A stretch of 64,000 bases of DNA from Prunus persica (GCF_000346465.2 NC_034009.1:22344706-22408705), one strand, 5' to 3'. Positions 36,911 to 49,811 are shown, numbered from the stretch's first letter. The notes: generated from the sequence alone by a model not told the origin. Program-made: numbers and translations.

Positions 36911-38221
36911 CTATTCAGAGTCATCATAAACTTCTCCATCGTCAGAAAACTCGTCAAATGACCTCATATCAAGCTGGTAGCGAAGAATTCCTCCAATGCC
37001 ACCAAAACCACGGCAGAACTGTGACCCCTCCTGTGATTTGTTGGTGACAAACTCAAGAGTACAACCAAACCGCCTGTACTCATTAGCAAACCACTCCAAC
37101 AGTGCCATCTTGTCCTGAACCTCTAATTCAGCGTTGGTAGAATCCCGGAAGTTGCTCTGATTGTTTTCCTGGTCCTTGTTGAAATGTTTAACTATAATCT
37201 CACCAGTAGTGGTATTTTTTAGCACATACCTATTGATGTCCAAACTTTCCCACACAATAAGAATCTCAACAGCACCCATCTCCAGAGCTTTTAGTGTGTC
37301 ATCCACACCAAAAACATACTTTCCTGTGTCCTGGCTAATCTCCTCAAAGTATTTGCCTATCAAGCGCTTTTCCTGTATAAACTTCACGTTGGACAGGATC
37401 TCGGATGACAGCTCAATAGCCTGATTGAAACCATTCTCCCCTCCATAAGAAACATCCACCACATTCAGTATTTTGGCTTGCAGACGGGGATCAAACATAT
37501 CTGACTGACTAAGCTCAGTCTTGAAGTCAGCTGACCCAGCCAATATTAATCCTGAAACATTGGGCTGGCTGGTGGCAGGATTAATATAGAACTGTGTGGC
37601 AAGCTCTGCTGTCTTCCTAACATAGTTGTGGCGCTTCTCCATTCGAAGACGAGCAAAACGTAGAGCTGACTGCCCTCCTCTTCCGTGTTTCTTTGGGAGG
37701 TCCACACTAAATTTATGAAGCACTTCCCTAGTGTTGCCACTTAATGTCCCAAAAAGTGTCCCATTACCATCCATGACAATGAAACCAAATTTGTCATCAG
37801 ATTCTAAGAGTTCATTCAGAGCTTCAATATGAAACTTGTTGTCACAGAGGTAAAGAGACGCATTGATCGGCCTGAAAGGCTCAAAATCAATTGTGACCTT
37901 TTTTTCCTTCCCATCATCAGTTACAATTGTTCCCGTGTACAGCACCAGCCCATTAGGAGGAACCTTGTTGTACAGCTTGAGCCTCTGCTGAGCAGATGTA
38001 ATTGCACCAAGAACAGACTGACGATTCACCCTGCTCTTGATGTTTGAAGCAGTTCCAAATTCATCACCAAGCATCTTAGTAACACGAGAGATTTGATCCC
38101 GCGGAGGCATGATGAGAGAAATCATGCTGGTTCCATTACCCCTTGCAGCTTCAAGAGCCTTGATCAGTTTCTTAATCTTCCATATCTCGATGTTCTTATC
38201 AGTCTCATGACCATCTGCCAT
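36911..38221 (-). CDS. ERF1: Eukaryotic peptide chain release factor 1 (eRF1), intronless CDS
   Basis: A complete 436-residue frame from [10 protein letters not shown] to the acidic end [10 protein letters not shown], the usual eRF1 length. All functional sites are present: NIKS at residues 60-63 and YLCDNKF at 124-130 (stop-codon reading), and GGQ at 182-184 within GRGGQS (peptide release). The C-terminal domain binds eRF3 and carries the mini-domain [20 protein letters not shown]. It recognises all three stop codons in the cytosolic ribosome. The coding region has no intron, as in other plant eRF1 genes, but the leader is split (see the neighbouring entry). The start is the only ATG giving the family N-terminus. 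No damage is seen, so this is taken as a functional gene rather than a retrocopy. Confidence 0.97.
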   Translation of the reverse strand: MADGHETDKNIEIWKIKKLIKALEAARGNGTSMISLIMPPRDQISRVTKMLGDEFGTASNIKSRVNRQSVLGAITSAQQRLKLYNKVPPNGLVLYTGTIVTDDGKEKKVTIDFEPFRPINASLYLCDNKFHIEALNELLESDDKFGFIVMDGNGTLFGTLSGNTREVLHKFSVDLPKKHGRGGQSALRFARLRMEKRHNYVRKTAELATQFYINPATSQPNVSGLILAGSADFKTELSQSDMFDPRLQAKILNVVDVSYGGENGFNQAIELSSEILSNVKFIQEKRLIGKYFEEISQDTGKYVFGVDDTLKALEMGAVEILIVWESLDINRYVLKNTTTGEIIVKHFNKDQENNQSNFRDSTNAELEVQDKMALLEWFANEYRRFGCTLEFVTNKSQEGSQFCRGFGGIGGILRYQLDMRSFDEFSDDGEVYDDSE

Positions 38222-39180
38222 TCTGAGGAATCACAGCAACAGCTGAAACAACAATTAATGGCCTGCAAGATACTATACATTTAGCGCAAAGGTTTTGAAA
38301 ACAATGAAACCAGAGGAAATAAAGCCAACAGAAATAAGATAGGAAAAGAAAAGAAAAAAAGAAAAAAGGGACACGCAATTCACATAGATTTGGAGAAGAA
38401 GATAGAGAACCATGCAATTCACATTAAAAGGAGCAAGAAAGCAGACTACATAAACATGTTACCAGTAATTCTGAGAGTCATACAATCTAACTCTTAATTT
38501 TATAACATATCAGAAGGCCTCCACACCTATAAACTTCATACAATTTATCCAAAACAAGCCATAGCATTTATGTCAAAAACAAAAGTTTAGAAAGGGACAA
38601 ATCAAATGATTTCATCTACGGCTATTATGTGTATGAGATGCATACACATGTCCAAAACCACACATCCCTCCACACTAATTAAGGACATCTAGCTAAAAAG
38701 GATAAGTACGTGAAATCAAACGAAGAGAAAGAACAATTATATGGCAAAGCTAACAAACAATCCAAATACAAATTCAACAGGAGACAAAATAATAGTCAAA
38801 AAACGCAATCATATGTGTGGATCCGCAAGACTATCTCAATAATCATATGTGTGAATCCGCAAGAACTATCTTATAAACAAATAAACGCCTATTGACTGCA
38901 AAAATTTAAAGGAAATTGTCAATCAAGCCATGAATTCTCACACGAAATACATAAACGCAAATTCGCAGAATCAAGTAAATTCGACAGAAAACAATCAGCA
39001 GATCCAAAACAATCGAGAGAAGAAATCGCATAAGCCTGAAAACGAAAAACCAAAAAAGAAGAGAAAATTGAAGATGATAAAAAGGGGAAAGGAGCACCTG
39101 ATGGGAAAGCACGCAGCCGTGAGAGTCGAGAGTCGAGAGAAGATATCAGCGGACGATATTTTTTTATATTAAGGGAGAGG
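38222..39180 (-). promoter_or_regulatory. eRF1 5' leader with an ~855-bp leader intron and promoter
   Basis: On the minus strand a leader exon ends CCCATCAG at 39098 before GTGCTCC. An acceptor TGTTTCAG lies at 38243, leaving 21 bases (38222-38242) before the ATG. The intron would be 38243-39097. A TTAATATAAAAAAATAT stretch at about 39155-39172 is a plausible TATA region. Long leader introns commonly raise expression of plant housekeeping genes. The borders are inferred from splice signals only. Confidence 0.6.
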
Positions 39181-39871
39181 AGAGATGAAGGCGGCTCTCT
39201 TAATATATAGCAAGTCCCCTGGTGCTGGAGCCGATGGGCCTAACCCTAACCCAGGTTTTGAACCGTGGTTGGATTAAATCAACTCGTCCGGTCCACCACC
39301 CATTTGGAATTTTGGAATTTTGGAATTCTATAACCGACGTTACTTCCTCGCGGGGAATTTTCACTCGCTACACGACCAACCACTGGACTGGACTGGACTA
39401 CACGCTACACCAAGTAGTCGTATGTTCAACTTTCAACGCTTTGGGTGAGGGTGCTCTCCATGTAGACACGTCACCAGTTTTCAACCCGGACTTCTCTTGG
39501 GCTTCATTTGCCAACTAAACCCAGCTTGAGTTTAATGGGTTTTCTTTTTCGTTTTTTGTTGGATAATGGGGCTTTTTATTTATTTAGGCGTGATGGAAGT
39601 TGCAGAGGAAGAATGAGGGCCCATGAGCCCATGCGGTTTTCCTCGAATTCCGTACGTGCATGATGAGACTAGAGTTTGATATTTCATTGTATAAATTTGT
39701 AGCAACATTGTTAGTTGTTAAGCCCACTTGCACTTAAGTTCGAATTTATTTTTCGATAAATTATATTAATTTAGATTATTATTTGTATTTAAAAAAATTA
39801 TTTTAGGTATTACATGTAGTGGCAACTAGTAACAAGACTTAATTAAGCCTATTTGATTTTTTTTTTTTGGG
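39181..39871. other. Intergenic stretch, no gene seen
   Basis: It contains a TTTTGGAATTTTGGAATT triplet-like repeat at about 39305-39330 and AT-rich sequence. The open frame at 39222-39518 has no recognisable features and is not accepted. Confidence 0.5.
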
Positions 39872-42162
39872 GGTAAATTTCACTTTACTACTCGCAAATT
39901 TTTCGAATGTTATACTTTAATACCTAAAGTTTTTTTCCTGTCAACTTTGTATCCAAAATTTGATTTTCCTATCACTTTCATACATCCGTTAGTTAAACCG
40001 TCAAATCTTCTGTTAAACGATGACGTGGTAATTAATAGATTCATGTGTACTCACCATATTGTGGCACATGGATTAAAAAAATCATCAATAAATAAAATAA
40101 TGAAAAACAAAAAAATTTAAATCATGAATATGTATTTAATTTATTTATTAATTAAAAGAATAAAATTTTCTATCTCCTTCATCTTGTCACCACCCTCCTC
40201 TCTCTCTCTCTTCTCTCATTTTCTCCTGATTCATGCCATGCCTGTAACAACCCGGTCCTTAACTAATTTTTAATTATTAATTTATTAGAAGAAAAGACAA
40301 TTATACCCCTAGAATATTTTAATGGGATTAAAGTTGACTTTTTGACCGGAAAGAAATTTAGAAATTCCGATTATGCTGTTGCATAGAGCGCCACGAAACG
40401 AGTCCGTAGACATGTAGTGGGCTCAAATCCGAGTTGTATCGAGGGAGATACAATCAAAATACGTTGAAAGGCAAAATGGTAATTTGCCAGTCAGATTTTA
40501 AAACCCCTCTCTCATCCCCTAAGCACACAGACCTCTCTCTCTCTCATCTCTCCCCCTCTCTCGCCCCGACCTTTTCTCTCTCTTCGAACCACCGTCTTCG
40601 GCCATGGCAGAGCACGAGACCGGTGCCAAAAGCACCGCCCCAACCTTGCCGTCAAGCCCCAGCCCTTCCCCGATGCCAGCCACTGTCTGTTTCACTAGAA
40701 AAGGCCCGAGAATGAACGATTTTTCATAAAATTTCGCCGGCCTCGATCTCTCTCCTCCGGTCGCCATTTTCGGCAAGCAAGGTATGAAATCTCATCTACT
40801 CTTCAAGTTCTAGCTTATGGTTGGGTAGGATTTGATCAATTTCTAGTGTTGATAGCTCAATTCTGGATTCAAAGTTTGGCCAAATTTGGGGTTGAGGTTC
40901 CGGCCATTTTCTAGGGTATGTCTAGAACAAAAGTGGCTCCAATGGATGTTCTGAACCTAGGGTAGGAAGCTTGGCCCTTGATTTTGAGATTTTTCCTGCG
41001 ATCGTTATCGCTTTGGACACCCACGCATAGCCAGTGCGTGTGGTGGCACATGGGCACTGTAGCAAAGGGACATTGTGTGCCGATGCGATCCCTTAATTGT
41101 CACGAGCGCGTAGGTGTGCTTGGATTCCAATTCAGATGTCGTTAGAGTCTTGAACGGATTTTGCCTATTGTGCGATTTCTGGGTTTGATAGGTTTGGATA
41201 GTTGGATCGAACTCAAATTTACATATGTTGTCTCCCGTATTTCTAGGATCGTAGAGGATTTGACGGATCGTGAATCGGAGTCCCGGATACTCCGAAATAG
41301 TGAATCCTAGGGCTAATTAACCATGATCATCCGATCGTGATTAATCCGACCGTCCGATTCGGACAAAACTTGCAAGATAAGGTTATTTAAATGTAAAGAA
41401 CCTATAGGAACTCTTGTATTGATATTTGGAGGTTGTGGACCCCACAGGGTCCCTGGTTGATCAATATGGAAATTTATCGCTTATTGGGTCTTGGATTTTC
41501 TTAGACCATACCAACCATCCGAAAGGTTTAAATGAGCATAGGATTGGTCCTGAAACTCATACATGTATTCTATTATGGATTTTTATGGTTATGGAATAAA
41601 CATAGATATGTTTATATGTAGATTGCTAAATTGTGCATAGTTCTATTATTTGCTAATTGGTAGTGTATTATAGTATTTGATGGAATCTCTAGGAGAAGTG
41701 ATTATTTATTTAGTTATTTAAACACTTATTTAACTATTTGTCTAATTATTCATTGCAACTAAGATTATTATTATAGTACCAGGATGGCTTGCTAAACGAA
41801 GTTCAACGTGATTAATAAACTAATTAAATACTTAAGTGCGTGTCGATGTTTAATCCATATACTCAGTAGCTGAAAATGACGAATCATGGATCTTGGTTTT
41901 ATCAAAATATGGTATATATATTTGAAGTGTAGTTGAGAATCGATTTGTGGGAATTTTGATATAAAAGTCGAAAAACGTATTTGTGGAATAAAGGATAAAT
42001 TTGTGATAAGTTTCAGATATAGTTTTTCAAACCCACCACAGGAGTAACCCCTAGTTGCCTTTGGAAACGGATTTGCCATTTATGACAATGCTCCACGAGT
42101 TTCGAGGACGCCTGAACCATGTGGTGTGAGGAATGCGACTCAGGCTAACTAATGATCCCCTA

Positions 42163-42290
42163 AGGCCTGCGATGATGCGGCTCGGTTAACTTTGTGTTTC
42201 CGAGACTTGTGAGGACGCGGCTCGGTTAACTTTGTGTTTTCGAGACCTGCGAGGATGCGGCTCGGTTAACCTTGTGTTTTCGAGGCTTGC
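42163..42290. repeat. Three tandem 40-bp units (GCGGCTCGGTTAAC)
   Basis: The core GCGGCTCGGTTAAC..TTGTGTTT..CGAG recurs three times at 40-bp spacing with a few substitutions. A shorter array of GGAATTGACGGA/GACAGA phrases (about 20 bp apart) follows to 42370. Confidence 0.8.
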
Positions 42291-42854
42291 TTGGATGAAA
42301 TTGACAGACTAATATTGGAATTGACGGATTGTTATTGGAATTGACAGATATATGGAATTGACGGAATGGATAGGGTAACGTGCGGGTGAAGAGTTTTCTA
42401 AGATAAAGAATTTTATATAAATTACAACCAATTTCCTAAGCTATGAGTTTGTCTTATAAATTAAATAGTAAAACCTATATTTCAGTAAGTTGTTGTCATT
42501 GACATTAAGTTTTCACTTGATCAATGTTATTTTTATACTTTTCTTGTTTTCCTACTTTTCGATAAAAGTTAACTATATATATACATATATACGTATGTAT
42601 ATATAATTGGGTTTTATGTAAGTTTTAAAGGAAAGGATAAAGGCGTCTTTGGCAGTTGATCATTTTACTTTTTGTTTCTTTAATTTTATTTTCATCTTTG
42701 TGTTCATTTTATATATATGTATATATATATATATTAATATAAGCTAGTAAAATATAATTGAGTTATGAATTAGAGGAAGTTCAGTGAGTGGCTTGCTTGT
42801 GCTCTGAGCATTAACTATTCTAGGAATTGAGCTAATTGAGAAGTATATATTTTA

Positions 42855-42895
42855 GAACTACGTGTGGCTTGATCCCTGGTATGGGGTACGTAGGC
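42855..42895 (-). repeat. CTACGTA...CGTAGTTC hairpin motif, copy 4
   Basis: On the minus strand it reads GCCTACGTA, CCCC-loop-GGG, ATCAAGCCACACGTAGTTC. Outer arms CTACG/CGTAG pair fully. It lies inside the LTR-like element at 40252-43592. Confidence 0.8.
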
Positions 42896-43592
42896 AACCT
42901 AGAATTATTAGGTGCAACCACAAGGTCAAGTGATTATAGAAACGCTGTTTAGTTAAGTTTATTTGAAATATGTTAACGTACTTTTGTTGAACTAAAGGTT
43001 TGGGCCAATCTCAGTTGGCAGAACAAATTATCTAATCTTAAGAGGCCTGATGTAATGATAGAATGGCAAGGTTCATTTCATGCCTTTGATATTTTAAAGT
43101 TTAAATGTTTATTATCTCATAGATTTATATTAGAAACTGAGGACTTTCTTTTATGCTCGAAAACTGGTTGAGGTCATGAGAGGTTGATTGACAAGTTCCA
43201 ATATTTGAGGAAAGTTTATAAATTCTTTATTATCATCCTCATTTGTGAGCCTATTATGATATTGTTTGGGTTAAGTGGCGATTATGGTATATATATAAAT
43301 ATGTCAGTCCCAGTTTATTTGTACTTATTCTTTTTTTTTTGCTTAGTTTTTCATGAATAAATCGTGTTAATACCGTTGGATGTTGATATGGGACGTATGT
43401 TGATTGTATGAATTCCATTGTTGGTACATGCTGAATGGATGGGGATACATACATTGTGTTTTATACATGTAGAAGAATTTGAGAAATGATCAAAATACAA
43501 GGGAGACTCTGCCGAATTTTCGGCAGAAGTCAAACTTGTAATTAAATTGGATTTTAGTTAGAAGGACAATTTAGTCATTTGTGCCCGACACC

Positions 43593-45100
43593 CTCCAGGT
43601 TTCAAACACGCAAAGGGTTCTACTTGAATTCCAAAGTGGAATTTGGGTTGGGTCTTGTCAATACTCGTTGCCCCTCTCTCTCTACCCCACCATCATACCT
43701 CTTTCTCTTCCCCAGCAACACCTCACGGCCAAATACCCAAGCCCCCTACCTCAACATTCCCAGTCAAACCAAACCCAATACCGTTGCCTTGCCACCATTA
43801 ATGACGATAGAGAACTCAAAGAATTTACAAAGAAAGCAGTGAGGAAATATAAGAAAGAAAGAAAACCACCATGGCTAGCCGACAAGATCTTCAAATCGTG
43901 GGTCTTCTTTGGGGATCTAGATGTATTTTGAATAGATCCATACGTACGATCACAAAGTGGTAGGAACCATTATTTGATAATGGCATACACCATACAATCT
44001 CAAAGTGTGTACGTTTTGAAAATTTGGGTTGTTGGTTTGTAAAAGAACATCATAGCTGGACTTGACGGAGTTTGAAAATTTGTGGGGTGGAGTTCGGGTC
44101 GAAGCTGAATTGGATTGGATGGGTTTGGTGGATGTCTTTGTGGAGTTGAGGTGGAGGTGGTTGTTGAAGAAAGAGAGGAGGGAAGATAGGAGGAGGGAGA
44201 GAGAATAGGAGGGGGTGCAGGTTGAGTTTGTGGCTGTTGAAAAGAGAGAGAGACAGAGAGACAGAGGCGGGTGAGGGTTTTTTTTTTTTCCTTAATTATA
44301 TATTCTTTCAATCCACATGGCATAATATGGGTGAGGCCACATGGACCCATTAATTTTCATGTTAATTTATTAATAGAAGAATTGACATGTATGACAGTAG
44401 TAGGAAAATCAAATTTCGGGTACGAAGTTGACACAAAAAAACAAAAATAAATAAATAACAAAAAAACTTTAGATATTAAAGTCTAAATTTCGGTAAACTT
44501 GCGGGTAGTAAAGTGAAATTTACCTTTTTTTGTAGGGAAAACATAATTCAAATTGAAAGAAGCATGATTTCAAGTATTCATCCACAACCCAAACTTCAAA
44601 ATCATTTGACTTGGCCATGGTCCACAAGAGGTATTAGTCATATATTTTTATCTTAATCGAGTAGTCGATTATTAGTGACGTTGATATTTAAGAAACAAAA
44701 TATAAGTTCTCAATGGCTCAATTGATTATTAGTGACTTTGATATTTAGGTAACGTATTTGCTTTTGCTTGAGCATATTTCTTAGGTTTTTACAAATAATT
44801 TCATACAAAATTTTGGATTAATTGGGTCGGCAAAAAATAATAGACAATTTTATTTGTAATTAAAGTAGAGTGCTAGTAAACGAACCCTAAAATTAACTGA
44901 GTACACCCTATAATCTAAGTACACCATAATATTTTAATCAAAATGTAAAATTAACTAAGTACACCTTATTTAACTATAAAAAATATCCCTGATTTTTTCT
45001 TAATACACCCTATTTAGACTTTCGTATGACTATTTGTTGGAAGTTAAACCAAGCCCACTTTAATATTTTTAATCACTGTTGTAAAACCTATAAACCTTTT
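43593..45100. other. Remaining TIR-element interior and right-hand spacer
   Basis: Up to 44524 this is the right half of the TIR element (CT-rich interior, then the arm). From 44525 to about 45100 it is AT-rich spacer with no gene, ending at the poly-A-like tail of the LINE. Confidence 0.5.
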
Positions 45101-46694
45101 CTTTCTTTTTTTGGGCAAAGAGATTATCATTAAGATAAAGGCAACCAAACAGTACATACATAAAGCCATTGGGAAGGCAGGAACACGTACTTCAACCAAA
45201 CAGCCAGGAGAAGAGAAAACAACAAACTAGAGAAAAAGACAAGTAAAGAAGCTCAGTTAAACGGCCAGCCACTAGGACGCCACCAAAGAGTGCACATCAG
45301 CCTCTAACCAGCAACAACCTACAATCTAGTAGGACAAGGTAATCCATCCACCTGCAGAACAAAAACCAGGGAAGATAAGGGTGTGTGAATCTAGACTTCC
45401 TCGCTCATCCTCCTCCATGCATTCGCCGCAATTGAATCGACTATTCCATTTAACCAACGAGGGATCCACTGCCAATTATAGAAGTTGAACTGGTTACAAC
45501 ATCTTGTAACAGTAGAAATGACAAGATAAATAGACCACACGCTCCTACCAATTCCGTCGTTTACATTTTGAACCAGCTCATTTGAGTCTGTCTCAATGAT
45601 GATGTGGGTGGCACCCAAATCAGCAGCCAAAGAAATTCCTTTTAACGCATAATGAGTCTCAACCTCAAGCATAGAGGCTGACAATCTAAAGCCTTCATAA
45701 TCTCTCAAAAAAATTTCATCTTCATCTCGAATCACACCACCCAAACTAGATTTCATGCAGACTTTATAGCAACTTGCATCAACGTTAACCTTGCACCATC
45801 CATGGGGAAAATGAGACCAAGTATTCTCAGATGTTATACTAGAGGGAGCATGCACCATCGACAGAGTAGTCACAGGGCTTGACGCAAAGTGGAATTCCCC
45901 AAGAATTTGTCTAATTCTCACTACAGATTGATTTGGGCATACACCCTTACTTTCAAAAACTGCATCACACCGGCTGCACCAGATAATCCAACATGTATAC
46001 GCAATCAGCGCAAGAGTCCTCATCCTTTCTAGCTTATTTTGATTTTGATTCCCCAACACACTAAGTAGCCACTCTTCCATAAAGGTTATGCTCTAACGGT
46101 CAACTCTGTAATTTAATGCCACCAAACCAAACATATTTCGCCCAATTACACAATAAGAACATATGCTGCTTTGATTCCGGCCACTCGTGACACAAAGGGC
46201 ATAAAGGGCTGGCTCCCAAGTGCCTCCTAAATAAGCCCTCCTTCGTCGACAAACAGCCTCTAACAATCCTCCATAGAAAATTCTTGAGTTTGGGAATCAA
46301 GTTGGACTTCCATATAATCTTCCATAACTTTGGACAATTTTCCCTTGAGCTAGATGGCCGATCATGATATTGGGAAGGTGGAGCATCAGTCATAATATTA
46401 TATCCAGACTTTACTGAGTATATCTCATTCCAGTTAAGAGGCCAAATAAGTCTATCTCCTTCATCGCCATTTCCAAGTGGAAGAGAAAGAATCATTCTAC
46501 CATCATGTTCATATATCATGTCTTATGCTTTCAATGTTCCAATCCTTGGCGATTGGATTAACAATTGTGGTGATAAAAGTTTTCAAATTCACATCATGGC
46601 CAGGACTGGGGTGAAGAATTGGGTCCTGATTGCAAGGTAACCATTTATCAACCCAAAGCCTGACTCGGATGGCATCAAGAATCTGCCAACGAGT
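45101..46694 (-). pseudogene. LINE 3' part: zinc-binding RT domain, RNase H and tail
   Basis: Minus-strand end of an L1-type plant LINE. From right to left it shows VRLWVDKWLP near 46640 and the zf-RVT region at 46100-46519 (VKSGYNIM, LKNFLWRIVRGCLSTKEGL, CPLCHEWPESKQHMFLLC). The RNase H domain at 45391-46080 has CKVNVDASCYKV, GGVIRDEDEI, EVETHYALKGISLAADLGA, IIIETDSNELV and WIPRWLNGIVDSIAANA. The DEDD-type acidic residues are present. An A-rich tail (minus strand) is near 45100-45115. A stop or frame change separates the two domains, so the copy is dead, though still well preserved. Confidence 0.9.
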
Positions 46695-48487
46695 TGTAAT
46701 ACTTCGAAAAATTAAAGGTGGACTTTCATATTTCAGTGAAAATAGTATTATAGTGAAGAATGATTATGGGTATTTTATCAAGTGATTTTGGATTGAGACT
46801 ATTGGATTAAGTGTGTTTAATTTCAAGTTGCACAAAAATGTCGTTACGTAACATTTGTGAATTTTTCAAATGACATTTAAGACATTGAAGTGAGACCATT
46901 ATGATTCTTAGGTAGTATGATAGTGGTCGACTCAATGAATGCGTAGGAAATAGTTTCTGAATTTTGGGCTAAAATGACCAAAATACCCCTTATGTGCGAA
47001 AATTACCAAAATACCCCCTGTGTGAAAATTACCAAAATACCCTTGTAGGCCAAAAAAAAAAAAGCATCTGAAATGTGCAGGGCATCAACCCACCATTCTC
47101 CCATTCTTTCCCCCTTGCCTCAAGTTTTCAAATCCACAATCATTTTGGAGTTGAGTTGGTATAGGTGAGTCATTGGCCTAAGGGTGAGTTGTCCACCTAT
47201 TAGGAGTGAATCATCCAGTCTAAGCTAAAGATAATGATGATTACTCTAGGATATTATTTTAGAGGGGAAGGAGATGGAACTTGGGTGTGGAAGAGAAGGA
47301 AGCATAGGAGGAAGAAAGGAAAAATCTTCTAAGGAATTGGATCAAAAGTGTAGATTCAACGAATCCGAGAACTTTCGAATGGTAAATTGGTACTTTAGCT
47401 AGCTGGACATGAGGTAGGGTTTCTTGATTTCCCGATGATTGGGCTATGTCACTTTTAATTTTGGTGCTTATATATAGTACTGTAAATATGAATATTATTG
47501 TTGTTTTGCTCGGTGAATATTATTTGATGTTCGATGAAATTCTAATTGATATTATGTAAATATTATTATTGATGTTTCTCCATGAAAATTGTTTGGTGTT
47601 GAGTAAATATTATTATTCATTTGATTAAACTTGAAATATTATTGTTATTATCTATATAATTATTTAGCATAGATAAATGATGTTTGAGCTGCATTACGTA
47701 TGCACCATAAATACGGTTGTATTTTGGATTTGTGTTTGGGTCGAGGTATATCTAAGGGTGGAAGAATGCCTTAGATATATTTGGAAGAAAAAATATGTGG
47801 AATATATTCAGGTGACAAGAGCAAGGTTTGAATATATTGAGGTGATGGGAGCAGGGGCTCTAATGAAAAGTGAAAGTTGAGACATTCGTATACAAAAGAA
47901 AAATTGGGTAAGGGACGGATGGGCACTAATTTATATTTTAAGGTATTCGGAGCCACAATAGTAAAATGTATGGTATGAGACATGCAAGCTTGGTGCCCTA
48001 AAGTACGAATTAGTGAGATTAGAGGGGAGTGACTTCTTGGCATCACCGCATATGCAAATTCATTTATCTAGTATGGTTGCATAACTTATGTATCTTGTGT
48101 TGTTTGATGCATGACACTCTGATTAACTGTGATAGCTGACCTTGAGGTGTTTGATGGTACTCTACTGGTCATTAGAATGCTCATACCCTAATAAATTGTG
48201 TAGGATTCAAGGCGAAGTTTAAGGAAGCGAGTTTCAACCAAGCTACTATGCCTTTATTGTTGAATTGTGTAATTAGTATTTGTAAGTAGTCAACCGTTTG
48301 TTAAGGATCTTAGTGTGTATTTAACTACGAGTTACTGTGACTCTGATTCTGTGTTGTTAAGTAAATTTGCATTATTTGTGACTTTATCTCTCATCATATC
48401 ATGGTTGTAGGATTTTATTCTTATGACTATGGTATGACTCACACCCTGATTCGGGAATATTCCTTATTCTCAAATCTGGTCGTGACA
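46695..48487 (+). mobile_element. Solo LTR with perfect 5-bp target duplication (CGAGT)
   Basis: It starts TGTAATACTTCG and ends GGTCGTGACA. CGAGT precedes it (46690-46694) and follows it (48488-48492). Its removal joins LINE sequence on both sides in order. Length is 1793 bp with no internal region or primer site. The part around 47940-47990 (GGAGCCACAATAGTAAAATG) resembles 56025-56060 in the solo LTR at 55087, so the two are distant relatives. Confidence 0.88.
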
Positions 48488-48635
48488 CGAGTACCCTTCA
48501 AAATAACTTCCCTCCCCTCCAAGATGCTCGACCAAGCCCAAGCTCCTTCCAACTTATCCAGTGTACCTTCTTTGAATCACCCGTTTGCCCCCACCAGAAG
48601 TTAGCAAGAACACTATCAATTTTCTTGCATAGACT
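48488..48635 (-). pseudogene. LINE fragment after the RT core
   Basis: The minus strand reads SLCKKIDSVLANFWWGQTG and then KKVHWISWKELGL, the conserved segment between the RT thumb and the zf-RVT domain of L1-type plant LINEs. It is bounded by the solo LTR on the left and by the 599-bp insertion on the right. The part from 48551 onward is repeated at 49181-49265. Confidence 0.85.
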
Positions 48636-49811
48636 GTTATTATTTGAAAGGATTTTAAATTTTAAAACTTTTATTTTCTATTTTAATTTTTGGCTAGTTT
48701 CTTCTATTTATTATAGGAGTTACAAATTGTTTAATTTTCAGTTTTTATTTTCTATTCATTGCCACCAACTTTTATGGTTAAATGTGTTTGGAGGTTACGA
48801 GTTTTGGGTGCCTATAAAAGGCCACTCCTCCTTCACATTTCAAAATACTACAATGAGATTTCTCTATTCTCATACTTTCACATATTCCATACTTTCTATA
48901 TTATTTTTGGGCAACGGTTCTGTGGCTTGGAGTTTTCTATCCGACTGTGAACGTGCTCATAGCGGATCTTAAGCCTCCGTATTTGGGTCGTATCTTAGAG
49001 TCTTGTAGACCGTCATTACCTACACGTAGGGAGGCTACAAAGGCTTTAGGACAGCGTCTTTGACGTGCTTTCACTATACCAGGCTTGCTTTCTTAATCTT
49101 AACTTGTTTTATTTATTTGTTTACTTGGCTCTTTATTTTACTTTACTGTTTAATATTTATTTTATATATTATTTATATCTAACTTATCCAGTGTACCTTC
49201 TTTGAATCACCCGTTTGCCCCTACCAGAAGTTAGCAAGAACACTATCAATTTCCTTGCATAGACTATTATTATTTGAAAGGATTTTAAATTTTAAAACGT
49301 TTTATTTTCTGTTTTAATTTTTGGCTAGTTTCTTTTATTTATTATAGGAGTTACAAATTGTTTAATTTTCAGTTTTTATTTTCTATTCATTGCCACCAAC
49401 TTTTATGGTTAAATGTGTTTGGATGTTACGAGTTTTGGATGCCTATAAAAGGCCACTCCTCCTTCACATTTCAAAATACTACAATGAGATTTCTCTATTC
49501 TCATACTTTCACATATTCCATATTTTCTATATTATTTTTGGGCAACGGTTCTGTGGCTTGGAGTTTTCTATCCGACTGTGAATGCGCTCATAGCGGATCT
49601 TAAGCCTGTGTATTTGAGTCGTATCTTAGAGTCTTGTAGACCGTCATTACCTACACGTAGGGAGGCTACAAAGGCTTTAGGACAGCGTCTTTAACGTGCT
49701 TTCACTATACCAGGCTTGCTTTCTTAATCTTAACTTGTTTTATTTATTTGTTTACTTGGCTCTTTATTTTACTTTACTGTTTAATATTTATTTTATATAT
49801 TATTTATATCT
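48551..49811. repeat. Tandem duplication of a ~630-bp unit
   Basis: Unit 1 is 48551-49180 and unit 2 is 49181-49811, with only scattered differences. Each unit contains about 85 bp of LINE, the 8-bp CATAGACT and most of the inserted sequence. The duplication therefore happened after the insertion. Confidence 0.9.

Larger units (their letters stand above)
40252..43592 (+). mobile_element. LTR-like retroelement sequence, boundaries uncertain
   Basis: It starts with the typical TGTAACAACCCGG of large plant gypsy LTRs and ends near GTGCCCGACA at about 43592. It carries the CTACGTA hairpin motif (42855-42895) and then GGGAGACTCTGCCG..., the same order seen in the 57-62 kb repeats. It therefore belongs to a related family. 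No gag or pol frame was found, so it is a solo LTR or a non-coding element. Expected 5-bp duplications were not found. Confidence 0.5.
39872..44524. mobile_element. TIR element (~200-bp arms) interrupted by an LTR-like insertion
   Basis: GGTAAATTTCACTTTACTAC at 39872 is matched inverted by GTAGTAAAGTGAAATTTACC ending at 44524. Similarity continues inward over roughly 200 bp on each side (AAATTTGATTTTCCTA, ACTTTAATA.CTAAAGTTTTTTT). Both sides then pass into CT-rich interior. The middle (from about 40252) is a different, retroelement-like sequence, so the original element was roughly 1.2 kb. The arms resemble Mutator-like or similar non-autonomous elements. No coding capacity. Confidence 0.7.

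Noticed and set aside
43579..43931. Possible host gene after the LTR-like element
   Set aside because: Pro/Ser/Leu-rich reading of CT-rich TIR-element interior, with no conserved domain.
48625..49603. Repeated plus-strand frames (MPPTFMVKCVW...) in the tandem duplicate
   Set aside because: They are duplicated only because the DNA is duplicated. The composition is AT-driven and the strand is opposite to the LINE.
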